Positions 31,428 through 38,934 of a stretch of DNA of 64,000 bases are shown here, piece by piece (position 1 is the first letter of the stretch; each line of letters begins with the position of its first letter). The notes under the pieces were generated by a model. That model saw only the letters and a program-made list of their open reading frames with translations. It was not told where the DNA came from and made no database searches. The DNA comes from Pseudodesulfovibrio nedwellii (lineage in GTDB: Bacteria > Desulfobacterota > Desulfovibrionia > Desulfovibrionales > Desulfovibrionaceae): contig NZ_AP026709.1 in NCBI RefSeq assembly GCF_027923765.1, forward strand, positions 248,001 to 312,000. The letters run 5' to 3'. Both the position numbers and the translations under genes were made by a program.

Positions 31428-32156
31428 TTATATCCCCTGCATTCCCCACATGACTTCGCCGACGAGAAGACCTTCGCGATCATCAATAGATACGTGTTGT
31501 GTTGGGTGAATTGGATTCTCTGGCTTCAAGATCAATTCCCCTTTATCTCCGTCCAGGAAAACGCGTTTGATGGTCAGTCCTTCGTAGGGGACGCTAACTG
31601 CGTACACCTTGCCGGGGGTGAGGATGTTGGCGTGTTTGTTGATTCCAACGTATGCGCCATCCTTGATAAGAGGGGCCATGGAGTCGCCAACTACCTGGAG
31701 AACCATCAGGCCGGGGAACATAAATTTTTGCGGGATGCAGACTTCGCAGAAAGGTTCTGCTTCCTGCCATTCAACGGGCAAGCCACCAGCTGCGAACTGA
31801 TAGACCGGGACCACGGCTCCGGTAACATCTGGGACAGGCTCACCAGATCGTAGTACTTTCAAATCAGATGAAGCTGTGTGTTGCATCCGGCTGGATTTCA
31901 TCCCCAAAATGGTATTTAGGTCGACGTTCAAGGCTTCGGCGTATCGAAGCATGTCGGGGAATGAGACTCTTTCTCCTCGCAAAACGTCTCCCCGCCAGTT
32001 GCTGATAGCTGCCCGGCCTACCTCCATGCGTTTGGCTATTGATGATTGGCTTTCGCCTGCTTCGATGAGGTTTTCAATTTCGGTAAGTATTTTTTGCCAA
32101 GCATCGTTTGAGCGCTTTTGCCATTTTTGCTTTAGTTTCTCCATAATATTTGTCAC
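31428..32156 (-). CDS. CI/LexA-type repressor (S24 peptidase)
   Basis: 242 residues from a GTG (AAGG upstream); an ATG 12 bases later is possible. The N-terminal domain has the helix-turn-helix SQSSIAKRMEVGRAAISNWR. The C-terminal domain has the autocleavage Ala-Gly pair in FAAGGLP (123/124), Ser159 in VVGDSMAPLIKDG and Lys197 in LTIKRVF, all expected of a RecA-stimulated repressor. It probably binds the paired 19-base operators at 30042-30092 and 32170-32220. It maintains lysogeny and should be inactivated in the SOS response. Confidence 0.93.
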   Translation of the reverse strand: MTNIMEKLKQKWQKRSNDAWQKILTEIENLIEAGESQSSIAKRMEVGRAAISNWRGDVLRGERVSFPDMLRYAEALNVDLNTILGMKSSRMQHTASSDLKVLRSGEPVPDVTGAVVPVYQFAAGGLPVEWQEAEPFCEVCIPQKFMFPGLMVLQVVGDSMAPLIKDGAYVGINKHANILTPGKVYAVSVPYEGLTIKRVFLDGDKGELILKPENPIHPTQHVSIDDREGLLVGEVMWGMQGI

Positions 32157-32169
32157 TTACGCCTTTTTT

Positions 32170-32220
32170 TGTTTCCATACCATTACACTGATTGACACAA
32201 TGTGTATTTGTGTGGAAACA
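32170..32220. promoter_or_regulatory. OR operator pair and rightward promoter (PR)
   Basis: TGTTTCCATACCATTACAC (32170-32188, plus) and TGTTTCCACACAAATACAC (32202-32220, minus) flank a 13-base spacer carrying TTGACA (32192-32197) oriented rightward. The right site ends 2 bases before the Cro-like start. The arrangement matches OL exactly in spacing. The -10 element is not clear. Confidence 0.75.
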
Positions 32221-32222
32221 TT

Positions 32223-32429
32223 ATGGACATGAAAAATGCACTTGAAAAATATCGCACTGACAACAAGTTAACTTTTGAGGCCTTGGGACATCTTGTGGAT
32301 TATCCGCGTGGGACTGTTCACAAACATTGCCATGCCCAAATTATCCCAGGAGATGCTGCGATCAGGTATCATCGGAAGCTCGGCATACCTTTGGATGTAT
32401 TGCATCCTGACCCCTTAAAGGCCGCTTGA
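32223..32429 (+). CDS. Cro-like DNA-binding protein
   Basis: 68 residues starting MDMKNALEKYRTDNKLTFEA. The following ALGHLVDYPRGTVHKHCHAQ fits a helix-turn-helix, and the C-terminal LGIPLDVLHP is common in Cro/YdaS-type proteins. It is the first gene rightward of OR, opposite to the repressor, which is the classical Cro position. A GGAAAC just upstream overlaps the operator, so translation initiation may be poor or leaderless. Confidence 0.75.
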   Translation: MDMKNALEKYRTDNKLTFEALGHLVDYPRGTVHKHCHAQIIPGDAAIRYHRKLGIPLDVLHPDPLKAA

Positions 32430-32431
32430 TG

Positions 32432-32701
32432 TCACGTTGTCAGCACTCCTTGCAGTTGAATGAGTCTCCCTTTTGGCGACGATCCAGTCTGCTTACTCTT
32501 GGTCGGCGGCTTCGTTTGGGACTTCAAATACCCGACCGCCTGATTCGCCACGTCTGCGTACACCGTCCATGGGTCAACGTCTGGTTTGATCGGCATGCGG
32601 AAAAAGCGGGGCGTACTGCTGCCCGATTCAATCATGACTGCCGTGGCCAGGGTGGAACCGTCGTCCTGTCTTCGAAAGTGAATTGTCAGTTTTGCGTCCA
32701 T
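32432..32701 (-). CDS. Hypothetical protein opposite to the early right operon
   Basis: 89 residues with normal protein composition: MDAKLTIHFRRQDDGSTLAT then MPIKPDVDPWTVYADVANQA. The plus-strand frame over the same bases is Arg-rich and unlikely. No clear ribosome site is seen. It lies antisense between the Cro-like and CII-like genes and may be expressed only weakly or in the lysogen. Function unknown. Confidence 0.5.
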   Translation of the reverse strand: MDAKLTIHFRRQDDGSTLATAVMIESGSSTPRFFRMPIKPDVDPWTVYADVANQAVGYLKSQTKPPTKSKQTGSSPKGRLIQLQGVLTT

Positions 32702-32763
32702 GGCCGTAGTAGGCCCGGTACGTTGATGAGAGACTACTATTATCGCGGAGGAAAATCCTAACC

Positions 32764-33198
32764 ATGTCTACACCTTCACTGACTGAAATTGTTCGCGATA
32801 TGGTGTTGAACTCAGGCGTTCCGGCAAAGGCTGTGGCTACTGAAATACGCAAGCCCTACACGACGCTTCTCCGAGAACTGAATCCAGATGATGACGGGTG
32901 CAAGCTTGGTGTCGATCTATTGGGGCCGATTATGAAGACGTGCGGGAATGTAGCACCATTGCGTTTTCTGGCATCCGCGATGGAGTACAGGATTGTCCCT
33001 ATGCAGAATGTGGAACCTGACAAGTCGACGCTGGCCGATGAGTTGTTGGACGATCTTCCGGCTCTGGCTGCTTATCACAAGTCTATGCTCGATGGGGAAA
33101 ACCTTGAAGTCGTCAACCGCAAGATGCACCAAGCGATCATTGAACTTGAAGAAAATTTCGTCATGTATCGCCGTGACTACATGAAGATGGCGGGGTAG
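32764..33198 (+). CDS. CII-like phage regulatory protein (CP76 type)
   Basis: 144 residues behind GGAGGAAAATCC. The central DDDGCKLGVDLLGPIMKTCG followed by VAPLRFLASAMEYRIV matches the CII/CP76 family of phage transcription regulators; the N-terminal half has a helix-turn-helix (AVATEIRKPYTTLLRELNP). It is second after the Cro-like gene, the same place as cII in lambda. It probably activates the lysogenic programme or delays late genes. Confidence 0.85.
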   Translation: MSTPSLTEIVRDMVLNSGVPAKAVATEIRKPYTTLLRELNPDDDGCKLGVDLLGPIMKTCGNVAPLRFLASAMEYRIVPMQNVEPDKSTLADELLDDLPALAAYHKSMLDGENLEVVNRKMHQAIIELEENFVMYRRDYMKMAG

Positions 33199-33202
33199 GG
33201 GC

Positions 33203-33277
33203 ATGGGTTTTCGTCCACAGTTTACACAGCGTCGCGACACGTTTTGGAATCTCAAGCAGAGTAGCAGCAGGGGATAA
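33203..33277 (+). CDS. 24-residue mini-gene
   Basis: MGFRPQFTQRRDTFWNLKQS and four more residues, with GGGGTAGGGG upstream. It fits exactly between the CII-like and replication genes. Very short, so it may be a leader peptide or chance. Confidence 0.3.
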   Translation: MGFRPQFTQRRDTFWNLKQSSSRG

Positions 33278-33279
33278 CC

Positions 33280-34305
33280 ATGCATCGCGGTTATTACAAA
33301 GCATGGCGTAAGGTTACAGATTCCGTGTCTTGGAGTCGTGGCCTTGAGTATCGCGGACTTATGCACTCCATTCTTGTGCGAGTGAACCGGAAGCCTTCCC
33401 CGTTTCGTGGGGAAATGGTTTCGGCAGGGGCATTTGCTGTGGTCGCGTCTGCATGGTGCGAAGAGCTTGAAATTACCCGATTCAAATTGAGCCGTATGCT
33501 CAAGGTTTTGGAAGATGATGAGTTCATAAAAACGCGAAACGTGCACAACCGATTTATGGTCGTAACCGTTTGTAATTGGAAAGAATATCAGTCAGACGAT
33601 GAGTGTAAGCGCTCAACCACTGCAACAACCGGCGCACAACCAGCGCACAACCAGCGCACAATAGAACAAGAAGATAAGAATAAGAATATAAGAGAGAGAG
33701 AGAATAATACAGGCGCGGTTGGTCCTCTCTCCGAAGATCCGCAACCACAGGCCGACAAGTCAGACGGTCCGAAGCGAACGCCGTACAAATCAAAGGGCCG
33801 ACCTTCTCATCGGGTGTTCATGGCCTGTCTTCAGGTTTTTGAAAACAATAATGGCAGGGTTAACGAGGACAGTGCGTGGCGTGCATGGTGCGACATGGAA
33901 GATCGAGGCATGTTGGCCGAAGACCTGCCGTACATTCGTGAACAGTTCGTCATGCTTTTTCAGCAAGACGATCAGTGGAGCGACGGATTTTCTCCGAGTT
34001 TCACGAATTGCATAAAAGACCGAGCGTGGCGCAACAAGCCATTCAAACGACCGGACAGTGGTGCGGTTTCTCCTGCACAACCCGGCCAGTTTCAAGCTCC
34101 ACCGAGGGCAACTACCCAAGCGCAAAAGAACAGCCAAGACCGTGAAGGCATGGCTATGGCTTTGCTCAAAGCGAAGGAGGCAAAGAGAAATGCAGAAAGT
34201 CAGCAAGGATACAATTCACATGCGCTTAACGGCGTTCGGCCTGAATTACCCGGCGGCAATGATCGGCCCGGCTCAAGTGTTGGTACTCCTGGACGATTGG
34301 ATTGA
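33280..34305 (+). CDS. Phage replication protein (O-like) with N-terminal winged helix
   Basis: 341 residues. The first about 110 form a winged-helix region (GAFAVVASAWCEELEITRFK, then MLKVLEDDEFIKTRNVHNRF) like that of phage replication initiators. A low-complexity Gln/Arg/Asn linker (about 110-150) leads to a conserved helical domain (RAWCDMEDRGMLAEDLPYIR). The C-terminal part overlaps the next gene. By place (first replication gene) it should bind the phage origin, perhaps within its own linker DNA where short repeats occur (CAGCGCACAACCAGCGCACA at 33641-33660). AGGGGA precedes the ATG. Confidence 0.75.
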   Translation: MHRGYYKAWRKVTDSVSWSRGLEYRGLMHSILVRVNRKPSPFRGEMVSAGAFAVVASAWCEELEITRFKLSRMLKVLEDDEFIKTRNVHNRFMVVTVCNWKEYQSDDECKRSTTATTGAQPAHNQRTIEQEDKNKNIRERENNTGAVGPLSEDPQPQADKSDGPKRTPYKSKGRPSHRVFMACLQVFENNNGRVNEDSAWRAWCDMEDRGMLAEDLPYIREQFVMLFQQDDQWSDGFSPSFTNCIKDRAWRNKPFKRPDSGAVSPAQPGQFQAPPRATTQAQKNSQDREGMAMALLKAKEAKRNAESQQGYNSHALNGVRPELPGGNDRPGSSVGTPGRLD

Positions 34306-34567
34306 AGACCTTGGGCATTTGACGGAATCTCAATTTCTTGCAGCGTGTGTTGAACACCGGAGGAACAGTAAGTTTTTCCCCTGCATCAAAGATATAATCG
34401 ACGCTCACGCCGTTGTTGTTGACCGAGAACCCAAGCCCAAGCTTTTGGCTTTGTCTGGTTCCAACGAACTGACAGACGAGCAGGTTAAGCGAAATCGTCT
34501 GGGGTGTCGGAAGATTTTGGAAATTGTGACCCGTTCTTCAAAAAATAAGAGGGTGCCTGCGGCATGA
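34190..34567 (+). CDS. Helicase loader/inhibitor-like replication protein (G39P type)
   Basis: 125 residues from the ATG at 34190 (GGAGGCAAAGAG upstream), overlapping the preceding gene by about 115 bases in another frame. LVLLDDWIEDLGHLTESQFL followed by HRRNSKFFPCIKDIIDAHAVV resembles the helical domain of G39P-like loaders, ending with the FPxxxDI motif. It probably brings host DnaB helicase to the phage origin bound by the upstream protein. Confidence 0.7.
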   Translation: MQKVSKDTIHMRLTAFGLNYPAAMIGPAQVLVLLDDWIEDLGHLTESQFLAACVEHRRNSKFFPCIKDIIDAHAVVVDREPKPKLLALSGSNELTDEQVKRNRLGCRKILEIVTRSSKNKRVPAA

Positions 34568-34770
34568 GCAAACCGGACAAGCCGTGTGACATTGAAGCCT
34601 TTCGTAATCGTCTTGATTGCATAAACCCAAGTGCAACGTTGTGTTTTGGCCGTCAAAGGTGGGATCATGAAAAGGGCGTCCCTCCGAAAAAGTTATGCAA
34701 CATGAGGTCGTGCCCGTGGATCGAGCAGGTCAGAGAGTTTTGGCGAAAGAAGGGATACGGCAAAAAATGA
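34564..34770 (+). CDS. Small Cys-containing phage protein
   Basis: 68 residues with ATGA coupling to the gene before it. CDIEAFRNRLDCINPSATLC and later CNMRSCPWIEQVREFW give five Cys spaced like a zinc-binding unit. No family recognised. Its stop overlaps the VRR-NUC start. Confidence 0.6.
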   Translation: MSKPDKPCDIEAFRNRLDCINPSATLCFGRQRWDHEKGVPPKKLCNMRSCPWIEQVREFWRKKGYGKK

Positions 34771-35267
34771 GCGGACAAGAAACATACACCGCCGCGCAAA
34801 TCCGTGAAATGGGTGGACTGGATAAACTTTTGAAGTCCGAACGCCCCATGGCAAGGCTCAAGGATGGGAAGGCCGTTAAAACAGAAAATACGCCGCCGCT
34901 CGAACACGACGAACAGGTTGCCTTTTTTGAATGGGCCGAAGGGTGGTTGCCAGAAGAGTTTTACCTGTTGTTGTGGGCAACGCCGAACGGTGGACATCGA
35001 TTCGCAGCCGTGGCCGCAAAACTCAAGGCCGAAGGGGTCAAGGCCGGGGTGCCTGACATTTTTTTTGCGTGGGCGCGGCTTGGATATCATGGCCTGTTCA
35101 TCGAGATGAAGCGCGTCAAGGGCGGCTCCATATCGCAAGATCAAAAGCGGATGATTGAGATATTGCGGTTTGCCGGGTTCCTCGTTGTGGTCTGCAAGGG
35201 GTGTGAGGAGGCCCGGGAAGCCATGCTGAATTACACGATCGGAAACGGGAAGGAGTTCGAAGAGTGA
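34767..35267 (+). CDS. VRR-NUC domain nuclease
   Basis: 166 residues from the ATG overlapping the previous stop. The VRR-NUC core is clear: FEWAEGWLP, ATPNGGHR, GVKAGVPDIFFAWA and GLFIEMKRVKGGSISQDQKR, with the PD-(D/E)XK residues in VPDIFF and IEMKR. Stand-alone VRR-NUC proteins occur near phage replication genes and cut branched or replication DNA, sometimes replacing RusA-type resolvases. It overlaps the next gene by 4 bases. Confidence 0.88.
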   Translation: MSGQETYTAAQIREMGGLDKLLKSERPMARLKDGKAVKTENTPPLEHDEQVAFFEWAEGWLPEEFYLLLWATPNGGHRFAAVAAKLKAEGVKAGVPDIFFAWARLGYHGLFIEMKRVKGGSISQDQKRMIEILRFAGFLVVVCKGCEEAREAMLNYTIGNGKEFEE

Positions 35268-36373
35268 CACCCGAAGAAGAATGGCTTGAAAAGAATACTT
35301 TTTATTGCCCTGACCTAAAAATCAAACTGATCCCTTCCGCCTGCGATGAGAATAGGAAGAGAAACGAAAATGCTCCTGGTTGGGGAAGCGTAGGCGTGAA
35401 TACAGGGCGTCCTATTTCAGCGTGTGAAAAATGCACCGAACATGAAGCCCGCAAACTGACTGTGGGCCAGAAGCCAGAGGAGAAAGAGACAATGGCCATT
35501 GCAACTTGCAAATGTTGTGGACGGGAACATGCTCGCATTGCCGCAAGGGGGCTATGCAATACTTGCTACAATTATTTCAAAGATGGTGATTTGGAATTGA
35601 CCCCTGATGGCACATTCAAATGGCTTATCGATGAGCCTGATTATTTTGTTGAGCTCAAGACGGGCAAACCTGTGCCAAAGATTGAAAAGAAAAGAGCGAA
35701 AACAGGAACATGCCCATGCTGCAAGCGAGAGGATATCGGCATAGCTTCAATGGGCTTGTGTGCTTCCTGCTACAAATATTTCAACCTTGGCGATCTTGAG
35801 AAGAATAACGACGGAACATATACTTGGCAGGTTGATGAACCAAAGTATTTCCGTGAGGCCATGTTGGATCTTGTGTTCCCGCCAAAGGAAGAAGAGCATG
35901 TCGAGCCTTGTGAAGTCTACGAGCTCAAGGATGGAAAAGCCGTGCCGATTGAAGAAGATGAAACCACGTCTCAAGAAAGACTGCAGCCAACCTCCGACCT
36001 ACTCGCCGGGTTCGTCATGCACCAAAATACAGGGAAGCCAGCAGAGAGCCCACAAATTACCATACGCAAAAATGGGGCGTTTGCCTTCTCCCGCTCATCC
36101 GCAAAAGAGTTCAGTCTATCCTCATATCAGCACGTTCAGATATACTTCAATTATCAGACCCGCCAGGTGGCTATCGAATTACTTAACAAGAGTTCTGATT
36201 CCACGGTGAAGCTCTTCACTACCAATGGAGGAAAAGACTTCCTTTTCGAAGGTATGGCCTTCCTGACTGCCAACAATCTCAAGCACAGTGAATCGAAAAG
36301 GTATGAACCAACCGAATTAAAGCCCGGTCTTCTGGTGGTCACGGTTGAAAATATAGAGAAGGTCGCGGCGTAG
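35264..36373 (+). CDS. Double zinc-ribbon protein of unknown function
   Basis: 369 residues with two homologous zinc-ribbon repeats: CKCCGREHARIAARGLCNTC (about 81-100) and CPCCKREDIGIASMGLCASC (about 148-167), each followed by YxYFxxGDLE and a Trp-containing strand. An N-terminal Cys segment (CEKC) may belong too. The C-terminal half (about 235-369) is a beta-rich domain without Cys. The repeat implies internal duplication. DNA or RNA binding is likely in replication or late-gene control; the family is unknown to me. Confidence 0.7.
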   Translation: MTPEEEWLEKNTFYCPDLKIKLIPSACDENRKRNENAPGWGSVGVNTGRPISACEKCTEHEARKLTVGQKPEEKETMAIATCKCCGREHARIAARGLCNTCYNYFKDGDLELTPDGTFKWLIDEPDYFVELKTGKPVPKIEKKRAKTGTCPCCKREDIGIASMGLCASCYKYFNLGDLEKNNDGTYTWQVDEPKYFREAMLDLVFPPKEEEHVEPCEVYELKDGKAVPIEEDETTSQERLQPTSDLLAGFVMHQNTGKPAESPQITIRKNGAFAFSRSSAKEFSLSSYQHVQIYFNYQTRQVAIELLNKSSDSTVKLFTTNGGKDFLFEGMAFLTANNLKHSESKRYEPTELKPGLLVVTVENIEKVAA

Positions 36374-36621
36374 TGCGGGAAAAAACTCTAGCGACAATAC
36401 AAGCCCACCTCGACGCGGCCAGGGAGAAACACCCTGTATTCACGCCCGACGGGGATGGGCTTCTTGGAGCCCTGGCAAAAATCTCCGAAGAGCTCGGAGA
36501 AGTCTACATGGCCAAGAATGACGATGAAGGGCTAGATAGAATCGTTTCGGAAATTTTTGACCTGATAGCCCCGGCCATCAGAACCGCACAAGGGGAGTAC
36601 CATGATAATTCGGCCAGTTGA
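36373..36621 (+). CDS. MazG-like nucleotide pyrophosphohydrolase fragment-size protein
   Basis: 82 residues from a GTG overlapping the previous stop (TAGTG). ISEELGEVYMAKNDD then GLDRIVSEIFDLIAPAIR shows the EExxE and ExxD metal-binding helices of MazG-type NTP pyrophosphatases. The size fits the minimal single-domain phage forms. It may hydrolyse nucleotides or alarmone to keep the host growing. The start codon is inferred from coupling. Confidence 0.6.
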   Translation: MREKTLATIQAHLDAAREKHPVFTPDGDGLLGALAKISEELGEVYMAKNDDEGLDRIVSEIFDLIAPAIRTAQGEYHDNSAS

Positions 36622-36802
36622 AACGGTCAAAGGGTGGAAGAGAATTGCCAAGCGGTTCGGAAGAGATGAGCGCACCGTGAAAAAATGGCAAAAAGAGGGG
36701 GCTCCAATCTTCTTTATCGATGGGTTCTGGATTGCCGAAGTTGCCGAAGTATGGAGTTGGCTGAAAGATCCAGAGTCCTACGCCGCTCAAGCTGTAGCAT
36801 AA
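36602..36802 (+). CDS. Small MerR/AlpA-like helix-turn-helix protein
   Basis: 66 residues behind AGGGGAG. VKGWKRIAKRFGRDERTVKK followed by WQKEGAPIFFIDGFWIAEV is a compact DNA-binding unit as in phage excisionases and terminase-associated or late regulators. It is the last gene before a strong bidirectional terminator, so late-gene activation is possible. Role inferred. Confidence 0.65.
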   Translation: MIIRPVETVKGWKRIAKRFGRDERTVKKWQKEGAPIFFIDGFWIAEVAEVWSWLKDPESYAAQAVA

Positions 36803-36807
36803 AAAAA

Positions 36808-36831
36808 AGCCCCCGGTTTTAACCGAGGGCT
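36808..36831. terminator. Bidirectional terminator between early genes and the toxin-antitoxin pair
   Basis: Stem AGCCCCCGGTT/AACCGAGGGCT with one mismatch and a two-base loop. Leftward it is followed by eight T (A at 36801-36808), a strong terminator for the antitoxin gene; rightward T content is weaker. Confidence 0.85.
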
Positions 36832-36838
36832 TACTGTT

Positions 36839-37147
36839 TTAGCTGCATGTGCAGACTTGAACACCTTTTTTCGGCGTTTGATCGAGCGTTATTCTAACTC
36901 CTAGTCCAAGACAGCCAAGCCATCTAAACAGGCGGTCGGTGGTAACTTTGTCGATCTGTCCACGTAAAACCTTTGAAAGAGTTGGTTGGTCTGTTCCACA
37001 TACTTTCGCGGCTTTTGTTTGAGTGAATTTGTGAAATTTAATTGCGTCTTTAAGAGCCATAACCAGATGTGATTTGTAATGTAGTTCTTCGGCGTTTTCT
37101 AAACCGAGGTCTTCAAAAACATTTCCTGAACTTTCTGTAATTGCCAT
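36839..37147 (-). CDS. higA: HigA-type antitoxin (XRE/HTH_37)
   Basis: 102 residues from the ATG at 37147, with GGAGGT 7 bases upstream; the longer frame lacks a site. The helix-turn-helix is FTQTKAAKVCGTDQPTLSKV, followed by LRGQIDKVTTDRLFRWLGCL, the HTH_37 type of HigA antitoxins. It should bind and neutralise the toxin encoded before it and repress their common promoter. It follows the toxin after about 60 bases, the HigBA order. Confidence 0.85.
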   Translation of the reverse strand: MAITESSGNVFEDLGLENAEELHYKSHLVMALKDAIKFHKFTQTKAAKVCGTDQPTLSKVLRGQIDKVTTDRLFRWLGCLGLGVRITLDQTPKKGVQVCTCS

Positions 37148-37208
37148 AGTCAGCACCTCCATTCAACTTATCCGCCTTCTGCAAGTCTTGGACTTTTAGG
37201 AAGGGGGT

Positions 37209-37559
37209 TTATCGTTTGTCTGAGTCTAGAGCTTCTGTGTACCGGGCTTTTATTTTAGCAACATCCTTAGGTGGCGTTGCTTTCCCTTTTGATGATTTTT
37301 TGTGGAAGGCATGTAAGACATAAATACCTTTTTTGAGCTTGGCGACATACATGGTTCGATACGTTTCTTTGTCGATAGATACCCGTATTTCCATCACACC
37401 AGAACCGCCTTCCTTAAACGACACTACGTTCTCTGGTGATCTTCCATTTTGAACTTCAGATAAAGCGGCTCCCATCTCTATGGAGACATCTTTCCCCAAT
37501 TCTTTAAGGTCTTTTAGGCTACTGCCCACCCAAAACACTTTCCGTTCGTTCAAGCTCAT
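37209..37559 (-). CDS. higB: HigB/RelE-type toxin (phage Gp49-like)
   Basis: 116 residues. VFWVGSSLKDLKELGKDV, FKEGGSGVMEIRVSIDKETY and YRTMYVAKLKKGIYVLHAFH followed by KKSSKGKATP are the conserved blocks of Gp49-like HigB mRNA interferases. It is expected to cleave mRNA on the ribosome when free of antitoxin. First gene of the pair, with an evident promoter and palindrome upstream. In a prophage such pairs may stabilise the element or block competing phages. Confidence 0.9.
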   Translation of the reverse strand: MSLNERKVFWVGSSLKDLKELGKDVSIEMGAALSEVQNGRSPENVVSFKEGGSGVMEIRVSIDKETYRTMYVAKLKKGIYVLHAFHKKSSKGKATPPKDVAKIKARYTEALDSDKR

Positions 37560-37565
37560 ATGGGT

Positions 37566-37594
37566 AAATTATGGCAAATTGACCATAATGTCAA
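37566..37594 (-). promoter_or_regulatory. Promoter and operator of the HigBA pair
   Basis: Reading leftward: TTGACA (37589-37594), 17-base spacer, TAATTT (37566-37571). A perfect 7-base inverted repeat ATTATGG/CCATAAT (37568-37589) spans the spacer, a natural autorepression site for the antitoxin. The toxin start lies 7 bases beyond, so the leader is very short. Confidence 0.7.
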
Positions 37595-37813
37595 TAGGGT
37601 TTTGCAAATTAGTGACCCCTTGTCAACCCCCCGTCAGCATATCGCTACCCCCTCATGAGCATAGCACCAGCGGTTATTGCGCCAAACCGATGTTATCATA
37701 TGCACTACTAAACGAGGGTCTGTTGTCTGGCCCCGGTCCCGGCTTCACTGGCCACGGCTCGGAGGCTCGTCTTCCATGGTCAGGCCGGATCACTCGTCAA
37801 GAAGGGATAGGCA

Positions 37814-37978
37814 ATGGAAACCACGCCGAAGCAAGATGCCCAACACGCACTCAACGAGACGACTATCTATTGCCGTCTCTGCGATGCTGGCATGACCAAG
37901 GGCATGGCCCGGCGTGTTTCGAAGTGGTTTGGTCTGATGGTTAACCCATATCTGTACGACGAGAAGGCGAGGGTATGA
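37814..37978 (+). CDS. 54-residue phage protein before the lysis genes
   Basis: METTPKQDAQHALNETTIYC leads to CRLCDAGMTKGMARRVSKWF. AAGGGATAGG lies upstream, and its stop overlaps the next start. A CxxC suggests metal binding. The interval 37600-37813 before it has no gene that I can support and must hold the promoter for the rightward late genes. Confidence 0.55.
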   Translation: METTPKQDAQHALNETTIYCRLCDAGMTKGMARRVSKWFGLMVNPYLYDEKARV

Positions 37979-38388
37979 GCCGTGTCAAAAGGGCTATGTT
38001 GCATAGGTATTTTATGGATGAATCCTGCACTCGCGGTGTCCTTACGCTGCCCTGGAATGGCCTCACCATGTATACCCTTGAACGACCATGGCTCGACAAC
38101 GCTCAGTCCGTATCTTGCATCCCGCCTGGCCTCTATCCGCTCGCTCCCGTCTATTCGAACCACTTCGGAAATATTCTCGCTGTTCAAAACGTCGAAGGGC
38201 GGTCGCTTATTCGCGTCCACTCCGGCAACAAGGTTGCCCATTCGAAGGGCTGTATCCTCGTCGGGCAGAGCGCAGGGTTCGTCAAGAAAGTCCCATTCAT
38301 ATTTCAATCAAAAGCAGCATTACGACCGCTCGTCAAAGTTATCACGGCGTCCGGTCTATGCGAGTTGGAGGTAGTCAATGGGGTTTGA
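37975..38388 (+). CDS. DUF5675 family protein (lysis-associated)
   Basis: 137 residues. TLERPWLDN, CIPPGLYPLAPV, GRSLIRVHSGNKV and HSKGCILVGQS are the DUF5675 blocks; the conserved His and Cys recall L,D-transpeptidase or peptidoglycan-related active sites, although activity is unproven. Members lie in phage lysis cassettes. It is coupled by 4- and 11-base overlaps to the genes on both sides. Confidence 0.8.
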   Translation: MSRVKRAMLHRYFMDESCTRGVLTLPWNGLTMYTLERPWLDNAQSVSCIPPGLYPLAPVYSNHFGNILAVQNVEGRSLIRVHSGNKVAHSKGCILVGQSAGFVKKVPFIFQSKAALRPLVKVITASGLCELEVVNGV

Positions 38389-38932
38389 TCCAACACTTCT
38401 CCTTTCCCCCGTCCTGGGTTTGATAGGTGGCGCAATCAGCGCATACCAGACATACAAGACCAAGAAACTTGAGTTCGCGCACGAAAAGGACATGGCGGCG
38501 GAAGATCGCAAAACCCGCGTCGTCGAGGCCAAGTGCGAGATAGAAGTCACCCGCGAGAAATTCGACGGCGAGGCATATCTGGAGTCACAGAAGCAGGGCA
38601 ATCAAAGACTCTTGTCGAGTGAAGCCCTGGAAAAGCTGCTTGAAGGTGGGCGTTGCGCCAGAGCCTTTGGTGGCTTTATTGTTTTCCTCTTCGGCATCGT
38701 CGATGTCGTGAATAAAGCCATCCGGCCCGCCATGCTCATTTATATGGGCGTCAAAGCAAACACTCTCCTGGCTCAAGCAATGTTGACCGTTGGTGGAGCA
38801 TCCATCGCGGCACAGCTTTCGATAGTTGACTACGGGTTCCGCGCAATCTTCTCTCTCTTCTCCACCGCTTTTTGCTGGTTCTTCGCAGATAGAACCACGG
38901 CAAAAGCTCTAAACAAAAAACTTTTGGGGTAG
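38378..38932 (+). CDS. Multi-helix membrane protein, holin candidate
   Basis: 184 residues. A short N-terminal hydrophobic segment (LLLSPVLGLIGGAISAYQTY) and a charged coiled coil (to about 85) precede three hydrophobic segments: AFGGFIVFLFGIVDVVN, AMLIYMGVKANTLLAQAM and a C-terminal FSLFSTAFCWFFAD. It sits in the lysis cassette after DUF5675. Holin or holin-partner function is inferred from topology and context. Confidence 0.65.
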   Translation: MGFDPTLLLSPVLGLIGGAISAYQTYKTKKLEFAHEKDMAAEDRKTRVVEAKCEIEVTREKFDGEAYLESQKQGNQRLLSSEALEKLLEGGRCARAFGGFIVFLFGIVDVVNKAIRPAMLIYMGVKANTLLAQAMLTVGGASIAAQLSIVDYGFRAIFSLFSTAFCWFFADRTTAKALNKKLLG

Positions 38933-38934
38933 TC

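Noticed and set aside
32426-32761. Plus-strand Arg-rich frame between Cro-like and CII-like genes
   Set aside because: Biased composition and no motif; the minus frame over the same bases looks like a normal protein.
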